DNA from: Methanosphaera sp. rholeuAM6
Lineage (GTDB): Archaea > Methanobacteriota > Methanobacteria > Methanobacteriales > Methanobacteriaceae
Direction of reading: 5' to 3'
NCBI GenBank assembly: GCA_003266105.1
Contig: MVAA01000001.1
Coordinates: forward strand, 3,915 to 39,044
DNA: 35,130 bases
The position numbers and the translations under genes are program-made. Below the pieces are notes generated by a model, which was not told where the DNA came from, made no database searches, and saw nothing but the letters and a program-made list of their open reading frames with translations. This document shows positions 15,424 through 22,781 of this stretch, in pieces. Within the stretch, counting starts at the first letter, position 1, and every line of letters starts with the position of its first letter.

Positions 15424-16140
15424 TTAAGCTTCGTCTACTTTTAAGAAGTCGAATAAGTATACAGCAAAGATTGCTCCGATAATTGGTGCAATTAAATATA
15501 CTGGGAATAATTCCCAAGGTGCTGCGTTACCAACTAAGGTGTTCATGAGCATAGGTGCGAAAACCCTTGAAGGGTTAATACCACAGCCGCTGAAACCACC
15601 GATAGCTACAACGATACCTGCTAATACTAAACCGATACTTAATGCTGCGTCTTTAGCTTGTCCGTCGACTGCTGCTGCCATAATACAGTACATTAATAAT
15701 GCTGTACCTAAGAATTCAGCAACGAAAATTCCGACCATACCAATTCCAGCTACGTCTCCTACTGAACCTAAAGCACCAGTTGTTGAAGCAATATCTACTC
15801 CAGCAAGTAATATTAATGCTGCAGATGCGATAATTGAACCTACAAATTGTGCTACTAAGTAAGGAACTAAGTCAGATGTAGGGAATTTTTTACCAGCCCA
15901 TAAACCTATAGTTACAGCTGGGTTAAAGTGTGCACCAGATATAGGAGCTAGTGCATAAATTGCTACTGTTAATGCTAAACCGAATGCTAATCCGATTGCA
16001 ATCCAATCAGCCATTGTTATGGCTGCTATTCCAAGACCACCGTTTACTAGTAATACTAATACAACAGATGCTGTACCGAAGAATACTAATATAAATGATC
16101 CGATTAATTCTGCTAAAAATTTTTGAATCATGTCTGCCAT
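15424..16140 (-). CDS. aqpM: aquaporin (MIP family, AqpM-like)
   Basis: This 238-residue channel has six membrane helices and two half-helix boxes. It passes water and perhaps small solutes such as glycerol, CO2 or H2S. The first box is NPA (73-75, in GAHFNPAVTIGLW). The second is NPS (189-191, in GCGINPSRVFAP), a departure from NPA confirmed in the DNA (AAC CCT TCA). By alignment from memory with Methanothermobacter AqpM, the selectivity filter reads F53, V177, C186, R192; AqpM has F, I, S, R. DWIAIGLAFG (45-54) and IGLWxxKKFP match AqpM closely. It starts with GGAGG eight bases before the ATG. It is divergent from egsA across 734 gene-free bases. Confidence 0.9.
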   Translation of the reverse strand: MADMIQKFLAELIGSFILVFFGTASVVLVLLVNGGLGIAAITMADWIAIGLAFGLALTVAIYALAPISGAHFNPAVTIGLWAGKKFPTSDLVPYLVAQFVGSIIASAALILLAGVDIASTTGALGSVGDVAGIGMVGIFVAEFLGTALLMYCIMAAAVDGQAKDAALSIGLVLAGIVVAIGGFSGCGINPSRVFAPMLMNTLVGNAAPWELFPVYLIAPIIGAIFAVYLFDFLKVDEA

Positions 16141-16874
16141 TTTAATTAGCCTCCAAATTAAAAATATCAGAGGTACAAACCTTAAGTAATGTTAACATAC
16201 CAAAAGAATTTTATTTCTTTTAATAGTTTAGTGTACACGAGTATATTTGTAATCTATATCAATAATAGATGGAATTTTTTTATTTGCACCTAAGAAACAT
16301 TTGAAAATTTGTCCCCTCCTATTTCAACCTTTTATTAAACCGACTATTTAAACTATAGTTCGATTTTTTTAATTTTACTTTAAATTATTTACAAAATTAT
16401 TATTTTTTTGATATCTAAGTTCTGTTTACTTGATTTTTCATAATATTTTGTTAATTTTTGGAGTATTTCTATAGTTAGTTTAGTTGTACCTAAATTCAAT
16501 TTTCGTAAACTTTAAATATATTGATAACAAAAAATTTATTATAATGCACTTATTCCGTTTATTATCATTTTTTAAATTTTTATTACTCCTATCTCATTCT
16601 ATTCATAGTTTAAATAAAATTATTAGATATTATATATAATTAATTTAAAAATTATAATTATGCTATTTCTTTTTTAATATTTCACTAATTCTTCCTTCTT
16701 GTTTTTGAAAAAATAATTTTTTGGTAATTTAATAATTCTTCAAGTTTATCAATCATATTTTTTTCTTGGTATTGGATTAAATTAATAATAAAATAGATTA
16801 ATAATAAAGAAAAATATAAATATTAATATATTTTTATAAAAGTCAATTTATATTAATTAGGTAGGAAAAATAAA
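16141..16874. other. 734-base gene-free region between aqpM and egsA
   Basis: This stretch is extremely A/T-rich and holds the divergent promoters. On the egsA side, TATA-like AATATATTTTTATAAAAG (about 16825-16842) precedes a GTAGG ribosome site. On the aqpM side, TTTGGAGG is at about 16149-16156. I found no open frame with a credible ribosome site and no tRNA-like fold. TAGTTTAGT followed by GTAC occurs twice, near 16224 and 16476, with unknown meaning. A structured RNA cannot be excluded by eye. Confidence 0.5.
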
Positions 16875-17921
16875 ATGGATTTCAGAAATGTTCAATTACC
16901 GAGGGAGATACATACAGGCTCAGGTGTAATTACCGAAATAGGAGATGTTTGTGATAATTTATTATCCGGAAAAAATCTTACCTTAGTAACTGGTAACACA
17001 ACTAAAAAAATCGCGGGAAATAAAGTAATTGAAATTTTAGAAGATAAACATTATGAGATATCTGTTATTATAGTAACTTCAGCTACAGATGAAGCAGTAA
17101 CGGATGTAACAAATTTTTCTAAAAATTCTGATGCAATTTTAGCTGTAGGTGGAGGAAAAGTCAATGATGTAGCTAAAATGGCAGCAACAATTAATAAGAT
17201 TCCGTTAATAAGTATTCCTACAACAGCAGCACATGATGGTTTGGTTTCACCAAGAGCTTCGATTAAAAATGAACGTGATAATGTTTCAAAAGAAGTAAAT
17301 GCACCTTTTGCATTAGTGGCTGATACTCAGATTATATCAAGTGCTCCTTATAAATTTACAGCAGCAGGGTTTGCCGATATTATTTCAAACTTAACAGCAG
17401 TTGAAGATTGGAAATTAGCGTATAAACTCATAAATGAACCATTTAGTGATTCAGCAGCTGCTTTATCTTTAATGACTGCAAATTTATTAATAGATCAATC
17501 AAACAATATACAGCCCCGTCATCCAGAAAGTGCGGGGATTGTTGTTAAAGGATTAGTCAGTAGTGGTATGGCAATTAGCATAGCTAGAAGTAGCAGACCT
17601 GCAAGTGGTTCAGAACATAAATTCAGTCATGCTCTGGATAAGATTGCTCCAAAACCTGCATTGCATGGTGAACAATGTGGAGTAGGTACAATTATGATGA
17701 TGTATCTGCAAGGTGGAAATTGGAAGAAGATTAAAACAGTATTAAAGCAGGTTAATGCTCCTACTACAGCAAAAGAATTGAATATTGATGAAGAATATAT
17801 TATTGAAGCATTAACTCAGGCACATAATATTAGAAAAGGTAGGTATACTATCTTAGGTGATAGGGGCCTTACTAAAGAAGCAGCATTGAATATTGCATTG
17901 AAGACTGGTGTAATAGAATAA
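16875..17921 (+). CDS. egsA: sn-glycerol-1-phosphate dehydrogenase
   Basis: EgsA reduces dihydroxyacetone phosphate to glycerol-1-phosphate, the stereospecific first step of archaeal lipid backbones. The 348-residue protein has the NAD(P)-binding glycine motif AVGGGKVNDVAK (90-101), then SIPTTAAHDGL (113-123). The likely zinc ligands are D168 (GFADIIS), H248 (SGSEHKFSHALD) and H264 (ALHGEQCGVG). The length is typical. It opens a four-gene operon: the next gene begins 14 bases after its stop. A TATA box and a GTAGG site precede the ATG. The pairing with rpiA puts two central carbon-phosphate enzymes together. Confidence 0.95.
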   Translation: MDFRNVQLPREIHTGSGVITEIGDVCDNLLSGKNLTLVTGNTTKKIAGNKVIEILEDKHYEISVIIVTSATDEAVTDVTNFSKNSDAILAVGGGKVNDVAKMAATINKIPLISIPTTAAHDGLVSPRASIKNERDNVSKEVNAPFALVADTQIISSAPYKFTAAGFADIISNLTAVEDWKLAYKLINEPFSDSAAALSLMTANLLIDQSNNIQPRHPESAGIVVKGLVSSGMAISIARSSRPASGSEHKFSHALDKIAPKPALHGEQCGVGTIMMMYLQGGNWKKIKTVLKQVNAPTTAKELNIDEEYIIEALTQAHNIRKGRYTILGDRGLTKEAALNIALKTGVIE

Positions 17922-17935
17922 TTAGGAGATATATT

Positions 17936-18358
17936 ATGATTACATTAATAGGAACTAGTTTAGCTAAGAAAGGATTAGTTTTTACTTTTAATGGTGGTTC
18001 AACGAAATGTGAATCATGCAGATTTAAAAGAACTTGTTTAAATCTTGAGGAGGGACGTAAATATACAATAACCAATGTTAAAAAAGTAACCCATAAGTGT
18101 CCTTTACACAAAGATGGTACAGTTCAAACTATAGAAGTAGAACCTGCAACTATCAGGACAGTAGTGGAAAGCAAAAAAGCTTATAAAGGTTCTACAATCA
18201 TTTTCAGAAAACCTGAATGTACTGACGATTGTGAAAATTATGATATTTGTCATCCCGAAGGATTATATAATGATGATAAATGTCAAATTAAGGAGATTGG
18301 TCCAGAATTGGTTTGTAAGAAAGGTAAAAACTTAACTGAAGTTATATTAAGTCATTAG
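17936..18358 (+). CDS. Cys-rich conserved archaeal protein, UPF0179 family
   Basis: The 140-residue product has nine cysteines. Two clusters have nearly the same shape: C25-x2-C28-x5-C34 and C95-x3-C99-x5-C105, with extra C55, C116 and C127. That implies bound zinc or an Fe-S cluster. The N-terminal half reads MITLIGTSLAKKGLVF, then the first cluster, then a strand-rich segment, which fits the UPF0179 family of methanogens and other euryarchaea. The function of that family is unknown to me. It lies in an operon between egsA (14 bases) and rpiA (8 bases), with AGGAGAT before the ATG. Confidence 0.8.
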   Translation: MITLIGTSLAKKGLVFTFNGGSTKCESCRFKRTCLNLEEGRKYTITNVKKVTHKCPLHKDGTVQTIEVEPATIRTVVESKKAYKGSTIIFRKPECTDDCENYDICHPEGLYNDDKCQIKEIGPELVCKKGKNLTEVILSH

Positions 18359-18366
18359 GTGTAATT

Positions 18367-19050
18367 ATGGTTGATAGCGATTTATTAAAACAAAATGTTG
18401 GTAAACAGGCATCCGAGTTAATTCAAGATGGTCAGGTGGTTGGGCTAGGTACTGGTTCAACTACTCATCATTTCATCAGATATCTTGGTGAAAGAGTTAA
18501 AAATGAAGAATTGGATATCTTGGGTATTCCTACTTCTTTTCAGTCTTTGATTTTGGCACGGGAATCCGGAATAAAAATTACAACTTTGGATGAATATGAT
18601 ATTAATATTGCCGTTGATGGTGCAGATGAAGTTAATCCTAGTTTAGATTTAATTAAGGGTGGGGGAGCTGCACATACTCTGGAAAAATTAGTTGATAGTT
18701 CGGCGGATGAATTTGTTGTAATAGTTGATGACAGTAAGATGGTTGACAGTTTAGGCAAATTCCCTGTGCCTCTGGAAATTATTCCGGACTCATTAAGATT
18801 AGTTAAAAATGCTGTTATTGAAATGGGAGGGGTTCCTGAGTTAAGGATGGGTATTCAGAAGGATGGTCCTGTTATTACGGATAATGGTAACTTCGTTCTT
18901 GATACTAAGTTTGATGATATTGAAAATCCTTATGAATTAGAAATTGAATTGAATACTATTCCTGGTGTTTTGGAAAATGGTATTTTTGCCGGAATTACGG
19001 ATAAGGTAATTGTTGGTAGAGAAAATGGTAATGAAATAATTGAGAAATAA
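18367..19050 (+). CDS. rpiA: ribose-5-phosphate isomerase A
   Basis: RpiA interconverts ribulose-5-phosphate and ribose-5-phosphate, which in methanogens supplies ribose for nucleotides from the ribulose-monophosphate route. The 227-residue protein has the phosphate loop GLGTGSTTHHF (27-37), IAVDGADEVNP (about 78-88) with the catalytic Asp and Glu region, and LIKGGGAAHTLEKL (about 94-107). The length is standard. AGGTG is six bases before the ATG, and the gene follows UPF0179 by 8 bases. The C-terminal part IPGVLENGIFAGITDKVIVG is well conserved. No irregularity is seen. Confidence 0.95.
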   Translation: MVDSDLLKQNVGKQASELIQDGQVVGLGTGSTTHHFIRYLGERVKNEELDILGIPTSFQSLILARESGIKITTLDEYDINIAVDGADEVNPSLDLIKGGGAAHTLEKLVDSSADEFVVIVDDSKMVDSLGKFPVPLEIIPDSLRLVKNAVIEMGGVPELRMGIQKDGPVITDNGNFVLDTKFDDIENPYELEIELNTIPGVLENGIFAGITDKVIVGRENGNEIIEK

Positions 19051-19068
19051 TGTTTTTTGGTGATATTG

Positions 19069-19341
19069 ATGAAACAATGTATGGATACTGAAAATTTACA
19101 TAGACGTCTAAGAAAGATTGAAGGGCAAGTTGCTGCTATTGATCGCATGATTGAAGAGGATATTCCCTGTGAAGATGTGCTTATGCAGGTTAATGCTGCT
19201 AAATCTGCTTTAACTCGTGTGGGAAGTATTATTTTGGAAGGTCATATGAATCATTGTGTTAAAGATGCTATTGATAAGGGAGATAGTACTGAAGCTATTC
19301 AGGACTTATCTAAGATTATAGATTATTATTCAAGAATTTAA
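19069..19341 (+). CDS. CsoR/FrmR-family metal-sensing repressor
   Basis: This 90-residue all-helical repressor belongs to the DUF156 family. Counting from the ATG, C34, H59 and C63 show the exact Cys-x24-His-x3-Cys spacing of copper-sensing CsoR (C36, H61, C65 in Mycobacterium tuberculosis). This favours Cu(I), although nickel sensors of the family share three of the ligands. RRLRKIEGQV (12-21) is the family DNA-contact helix. The start is the ATG after GGTGAT; the TTG four codons earlier falls in that site. It is the last gene of the egsA operon. No copper ATPase is in the window, but a matching operator-like palindrome lies 100 bases downstream. Confidence 0.9.
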   Translation: MKQCMDTENLHRRLRKIEGQVAAIDRMIEEDIPCEDVLMQVNAAKSALTRVGSIILEGHMNHCVKDAIDKGDSTEAIQDLSKIIDYYSRI

Positions 19342-19378
19342 ATATTCTATATTCTTTAAACTATTTTTTACTATTTTT
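19333..19378 (+). terminator. hairpin terminator at the CsoR-family gene stop
   Basis: AGAAT (19333-19337) and ATTCT (19344-19348) enclose the TAA stop (19339-19341) in a 6-base loop. T6 and T5 runs follow by 19378. The stem is short, so this is a weaker case of the pattern. Confidence 0.4.
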
Positions 19379-19408
19379 AAATGATTTTTGTGCATTTTTA
19401 ATCAAAAC

Positions 19409-19418
19409 TTTATATATT
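19409..19418 (+). promoter_or_regulatory. TATA box upstream of a CsoR-like site
   Basis: TTTATATATT preceded by AAAAC resembles a BRE plus TATA box. A start site near 19438-19441 is expected, which falls at the edge of the palindrome beginning at 19441. Confidence 0.45.
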
Positions 19419-19440
19419 ACATGGTCAATATTATTAATTG

Positions 19441-19454
19441 TACCAATAGGGGTA
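19441..19454. promoter_or_regulatory. candidate CsoR-type operator
   Basis: TACCAATAGGGGTA is an imperfect palindrome (five of seven pairs match) with the TACC/GGGGTA outline of known CsoR and related DUF156 operators. It would cover the expected transcription start of the TATA box at 19409, a position suited to repression. Placement 100 bases beyond the sensor gene makes it a natural target. Known CsoR sites usually have longer G/C runs, so this remains a candidate. Confidence 0.4.
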
Positions 19455-19535
19455 TAGGTATATGAAAACATGAATTAAATAAAAACATTTAAACAGACAA
19501 TTAATATTATAATTATTTTCATAGTGGTGATAAAA

Positions 19536-19661
19536 ATGAATATAATTCAAACCATTAAAAAATATGCATCCAATTTATCTGGATGTTTTTTAATGCTCTT
19601 GGTTTTATTTTATTTACATTATTATGAATTTAATCCAATCTATGAGCCAAAAGCAAATTAA
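19536..19661 (+). CDS. 41-residue membrane microprotein, candidate
   Basis: An ATG preceded by GTGGTGAT at good spacing opens 41 codons ending in TAA. The product has a basic amphipathic start (MNIIQTIKKYASNLSG), one hydrophobic helix (about 16-30, with C17) and a polar tail ending YEPKAN. It lies behind a TATA box and a CsoR-like palindrome, so it could be a metal-controlled microprotein. Against this, a 15-bp bulged hairpin occupies codons 7-20, so the locus may instead work as RNA. A T-run (19680-19687) follows. Confidence 0.45.
   Translation: MNIIQTIKKYASNLSGCFLMLLVLFYLHYYEFNPIYEPKAN
19553..19595 (+). other. long bulged hairpin inside the microprotein frame
   Basis: CATTAAAAAA (19553-19562) and CATCC (19567-19571) pair with GGATG (19581-19585) and TTTTTTAATG (19586-19595). 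That makes 15 bp interrupted only by a 4-base bulge (TATG). The right arm is GGATG followed by six T, so it might also act as an attenuator-like stop before most of the frame is transcribed. Confidence 0.5.
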
Positions 19662-19714
19662 GATTATAATTAAATTCATCTTTTTTTCTTTTCACTCAAA
19701 TTATACAATTTACT

Positions 19715-19765
19715 AAAAAAAGAACATTAAGGGGAGAAATTTACTCTTTATACAATCCCCTTAAT
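19715..19765 (-). terminator. hairpin terminator spanning the nfo stop codon
   Basis: ATTAAGGGGA (19726-19735) and TCCCCTTAAT (19756-19765) form a perfect 10-bp stem with a 20-base loop that holds the nfo stop (19741-19743). On the minus strand T7 follows four bases later (19721-19715). The four G-C pairs make it one of the strongest hairpins in the window. Confidence 0.7.
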
Positions 19766-20574
19766 AACTTTATTTCTTCTTGATAACCGGAAACATCATT
19801 AGGTGTTTCTAAGAAGAACGGAAGATTTCTTAACTTTTCATGATTGATAATTTCAACAATCGCGTCTAAACCCAACTCACCAAGACCTATCTTTTCATGT
19901 CTATCCTTATGACTATCTAAACCATATTTACTATCATTCAAATGAATGGCCTTAAGCCTGTCTAAACCAATAACGGAATCAAATTCGTCAATGACATTGT
20001 CCAGATTATTTTTAATATCATAACCGGCATCATAAACGTGACAGGTATCTAAACAAACTCCGATTCTATCATCAAGTTCAACCTTTTCAATAATGCCCTG
20101 CAGTTGTTCAAATGTTCTGCCAATTTCAGTTCCCTTACCGGCCATAGTTTCTAATAACACAGTAGTTTTCATATCTTCACGAATCAGAGTATTCAGGGAA
20201 TCGGATATCAATTCAATACCCTTTTCAACACCCTGGCCCACGTGACTACCCGGATGAAAATTATACATATTGTTGGGTAATTGGTCTAATCTTTTTAAAT
20301 CATCCTCAAAAATCTCATAAGCATTATTTCTGGTTTTTTCAGATTTCGAAGCAAGATTAATAATATATGGGGCATGTGCTAAAATAACGTCAATACCTGA
20401 ATTATCCATTAATTCTTCAAACTTGGATATATCATCAGGATCTAATGCTTTTGCACTGCCGCCACGAGGGCTACGGGGAAAAAATTGGAAGGTATTGGCA
20501 TCAATACTCAATGCTTCCAAACCTATATTTTCAAAACCTTTATTTATCGATAAATGTGCACCAATAGTAAACAT
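19741..20574 (-). CDS. nfo: endonuclease IV (AP endonuclease)
   Basis: Nfo cuts the DNA backbone at abasic sites and removes blocked 3' ends in base excision repair. The 277-residue TIM-barrel protein has the metal ligands in family context: the start IGAHLSINKG, then LAHAPYIINLAS (about 64-75), YNFHPGSHVG, LLETMAGKGTEIG with a ligand Glu, GVCLDTCHVYDAGYD with Asp and His, and LNDSKYGLDSHKDRHEKIG with Asp and two His. ETPND near the C terminus supplies the last Glu. All three zinc sites look intact. It ends in a terminator hairpin and is convergent to the small membrane frame. It is divergent from the epimerase gene across about 100 bases. Confidence 0.95.
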   Translation of the reverse strand: MFTIGAHLSINKGFENIGLEALSIDANTFQFFPRSPRGGSAKALDPDDISKFEELMDNSGIDVILAHAPYIINLASKSEKTRNNAYEIFEDDLKRLDQLPNNMYNFHPGSHVGQGVEKGIELISDSLNTLIREDMKTTVLLETMAGKGTEIGRTFEQLQGIIEKVELDDRIGVCLDTCHVYDAGYDIKNNLDNVIDEFDSVIGLDRLKAIHLNDSKYGLDSHKDRHEKIGLGELGLDAIVEIINHEKLRNLPFFLETPNDVSGYQEEIKLLRGLYKE

Positions 20575-20672
20575 AATCTTTCTCCATCACAATAAAATTT
20601 TTTCATTTAAGTAAATCTTAATTATTATTAATTATATATCTTAATATAATATATTTATTTTAGGCGAAGTCT

Positions 20673-21614
20673 ATGGAAACAAAAAAGATACTAGTTACTG
20701 GTGGAGCAGGTTTTATTGGAACTAATCTAGTAAATGAATTACGTAGTAGAGGACATGAAGTAATAGCAGCAGATTTATTAAATACTGATAGAGAAGATTA
20801 TGTACGTACTGATGTTCGATATTACAGGCAAATAGAAAGAACATTTGAAGAATACGGTTCATTTGATTATGTGTATCATTTAGCAGCAGAATATGGTAGA
20901 TGGAATGGGGAAGCATATTATGAAAATCTATGGCAGACAAACGTGATAGGTACAAAAAATATGCTTAGATTACAAGAAAAGAACAAATTTAGGATGATAT
21001 TCTTCTCTTCTGCAGAGGTATACGGTGATTATACTGGAAAAATGTCAGAAGATGTTATGGAAAACAATCCAATAAAGGATACTTATCAAATGAATGACTA
21101 TGCAATAAGTAAATGGAGTGGGGAATTAATGTGCATGAACTCTGCAAAAATGTTCGGAACAGAAACAGTCAGAGTTCGACCAGTGAACTGTTATGGTCCT
21201 GGTGAACATTATACACCATACAGGGGATTTATTCCAAAATTCATATATTTAGCGTTACATAATAAGCCATACACAGTATATAAAGGACATAAACGTATTA
21301 TCGACTATGTTGGAGATACTGCACGAACATTTGCTAACATAACAGATAACTTTATTCCTGGAGAAGCTTATAACATTGGTGGAAACCAGGATTGGGAGAT
21401 GGATATTAAGGATTACTCTGACCTGGTACTGGATGCAGTGGGATGTGATGATAGTTTGGTTACATATGAAGAAGCAGAACCATTCACCACTAAAATTAAG
21501 ACAATTGACTTTTCAAAATCAATTAGAGATTTAAAACATGATCCAAAAGTAAAACCTAAAGAAGGTATTCAAAAAACAGTAGATTGGATGAAATGGTATT
21601 ATAGATTAGAATAA
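20673..21614 (+). CDS. NAD-dependent sugar-nucleotide epimerase/dehydratase
   Basis: This extended short-chain dehydrogenase has 313 residues. The NAD loop is GGAGFIG (10-16), and the catalytic YxxxK is Y143-A-I-S-K147. FSSAEVYGD (111-119) supplies the Ser/Thr of the triad. RVRPVNCYGPGEHYTPY is the sugar-nucleotide binding region of UDP-glucose 4-epimerase and dTDP-glucose dehydratase relatives. The exact reaction cannot be set from sequence. With the glycosyltransferase that follows 216 bases later it probably supplies sugars for cell-wall or surface glycans (inference). There is no strong ribosome site; a TATA-like block (20640-20660) is close to the ATG, so the leader is short. Confidence 0.88.
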   Translation: METKKILVTGGAGFIGTNLVNELRSRGHEVIAADLLNTDREDYVRTDVRYYRQIERTFEEYGSFDYVYHLAAEYGRWNGEAYYENLWQTNVIGTKNMLRLQEKNKFRMIFFSSAEVYGDYTGKMSEDVMENNPIKDTYQMNDYAISKWSGELMCMNSAKMFGTETVRVRPVNCYGPGEHYTPYRGFIPKFIYLALHNKPYTVYKGHKRIIDYVGDTARTFANITDNFIPGEAYNIGGNQDWEMDIKDYSDLVLDAVGCDDSLVTYEEAEPFTTKIKTIDFSKSIRDLKHDPKVKPKEGIQKTVDWMKWYYRLE

Positions 21615-21629
21615 TCCTTTCTATTTTTT
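21604..21629 (+). terminator. short hairpin and T-run at the epimerase stop
   Basis: GATTA (21604-21608) and TAATC (21612-21616) pair around a 3-base loop. The TAA stop (21612-21614) lies in the right arm. T6 follows at 21624-21629. The stem is only 5 bp. Confidence 0.35.
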
Positions 21630-21830
21630 CTTTTATAATATTAATAATATCCTACACCAAATTAATTAAATCATTCATCTCCACCATTAAAATAAATTTT
21701 ATATTCTTCTTTTGTAATATTCTTGTTTTATCAATAGTTATAATATGGTTAAATAATAAAGATAGAACCATAGTTTAAATGTCAAATAATTAATATTTTT
21801 TAGTTTTATTTTTTGAGGAGTTGAAAAGTA

Positions 21831-22691
21831 ATGTCTACGGTAGCCGTATTATTACCAGCATATAATGAAGAAGTAGCAATTGCCAGTATGATATTATTAT
21901 CATCACAGTATGCTACAGAGGTAATAGTAATAGATGATGGTAGTACTGATAGGACTAAACAGATATCAGAATTAGCAGGAGCTACCGTACTGAGTCATAA
22001 AACAAATAAAGGTAAAGGAGTCGCACTAAAAACAGGTTTTGACTATGCTAAAGACTTTGATATAATTGTAACTATTGATGCTGATGGACAACATAATCCT
22101 TCAGAAATACCATTACTAATAGAACCGATAGCTAATGATGAAGCGGATTTGGTTAATGGTAGTCGTTATATCAATGGCCATGAAACATCCACTCCAAAAT
22201 ATAGGAGAATTGGTCAGACAGTGTTAGATACTGCAACAAATATAGCAGCTGGTGTCATAATAACCGATTCGCAAAGTGGTTTTAGGGCCTTTTCATCTAA
22301 ATGTTTCAAATATTTTAATTTTAATCCGGAAGGCTTTGGTATTGAGAGTGACATGCTTATAGAAGCCGCTAATAATAATTTAAGAATTCTGGAAGTGGAA
22401 ATTACAGTCAGGTATGATGTTAACACAACAACAGCAAATCCTGTAATTCAAGGAGTTAGCGTATTGTTAAGAATACTTGAACTAATGAGATTCAACAGAC
22501 CAATATATTTCTATGGCTTAAGTGGAATGGTAATTTTATTCTTTGGAATTTTAATTTACTTGACCATTAACACAACTGGCCTATCAAATAATATTTATTT
22601 ATCTGCAATAGGAATATTTGTCATATTGTTGGGGATAACTTTAATATTGTCTGGAGTTCTGACAGATTCATTTAACAAGTTTAAATATTAA
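21831..22691 (+). CDS. membrane-anchored family 2 glycosyltransferase, dolichyl-phosphate type
   Basis: This 286-residue enzyme is of the DPM1/DPG-synthase type. The GT-A catalytic domain (1-220) has LLPAYNEE (7-14), VIVIDDGSTD (31-40) and the metal-binding TIDADGQHN (81-89). NGSRY and DSQSGFRAFS (146-155) are typical of polyprenyl-phosphate sugar synthases. Two membrane helices follow (about 227-246 and 256-276), then a short basic tail. It most likely moves a sugar from a nucleotide to a lipid carrier at the inner membrane face for surface glycan assembly. GAGGAG lies upstream of the ATG. It stands between the epimerase and cbiF with separate promoters. Confidence 0.9.
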   Translation: MSTVAVLLPAYNEEVAIASMILLSSQYATEVIVIDDGSTDRTKQISELAGATVLSHKTNKGKGVALKTGFDYAKDFDIIVTIDADGQHNPSEIPLLIEPIANDEADLVNGSRYINGHETSTPKYRRIGQTVLDTATNIAAGVIITDSQSGFRAFSSKCFKYFNFNPEGFGIESDMLIEAANNNLRILEVEITVRYDVNTTTANPVIQGVSVLLRILELMRFNRPIYFYGLSGMVILFFGILIYLTINTTGLSNNIYLSAIGIFVILLGITLILSGVLTDSFNKFKY

Positions 22692-22781
22692 TTTAATTTA
22701 ATTAAATAAACTATTCAAAAAGATATATTATCTATAAAATAGATATTTATTTATAATATAAGAAAACTATGGAGAATTTAT

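Noticed and set aside
16224..16490. Two TAGTTTAGT-GTAC copies as a possible transposon end or attachment pair
   Set aside because: They are direct and short, with no transposase or integrase nearby. They are mentioned only as part of the gene-free region.
22680..22725. Loose inverted repeats after the glycosyltransferase
   Set aside because: They are A/T-only and poorly matched, with no clear T-run, so not called as a terminator.
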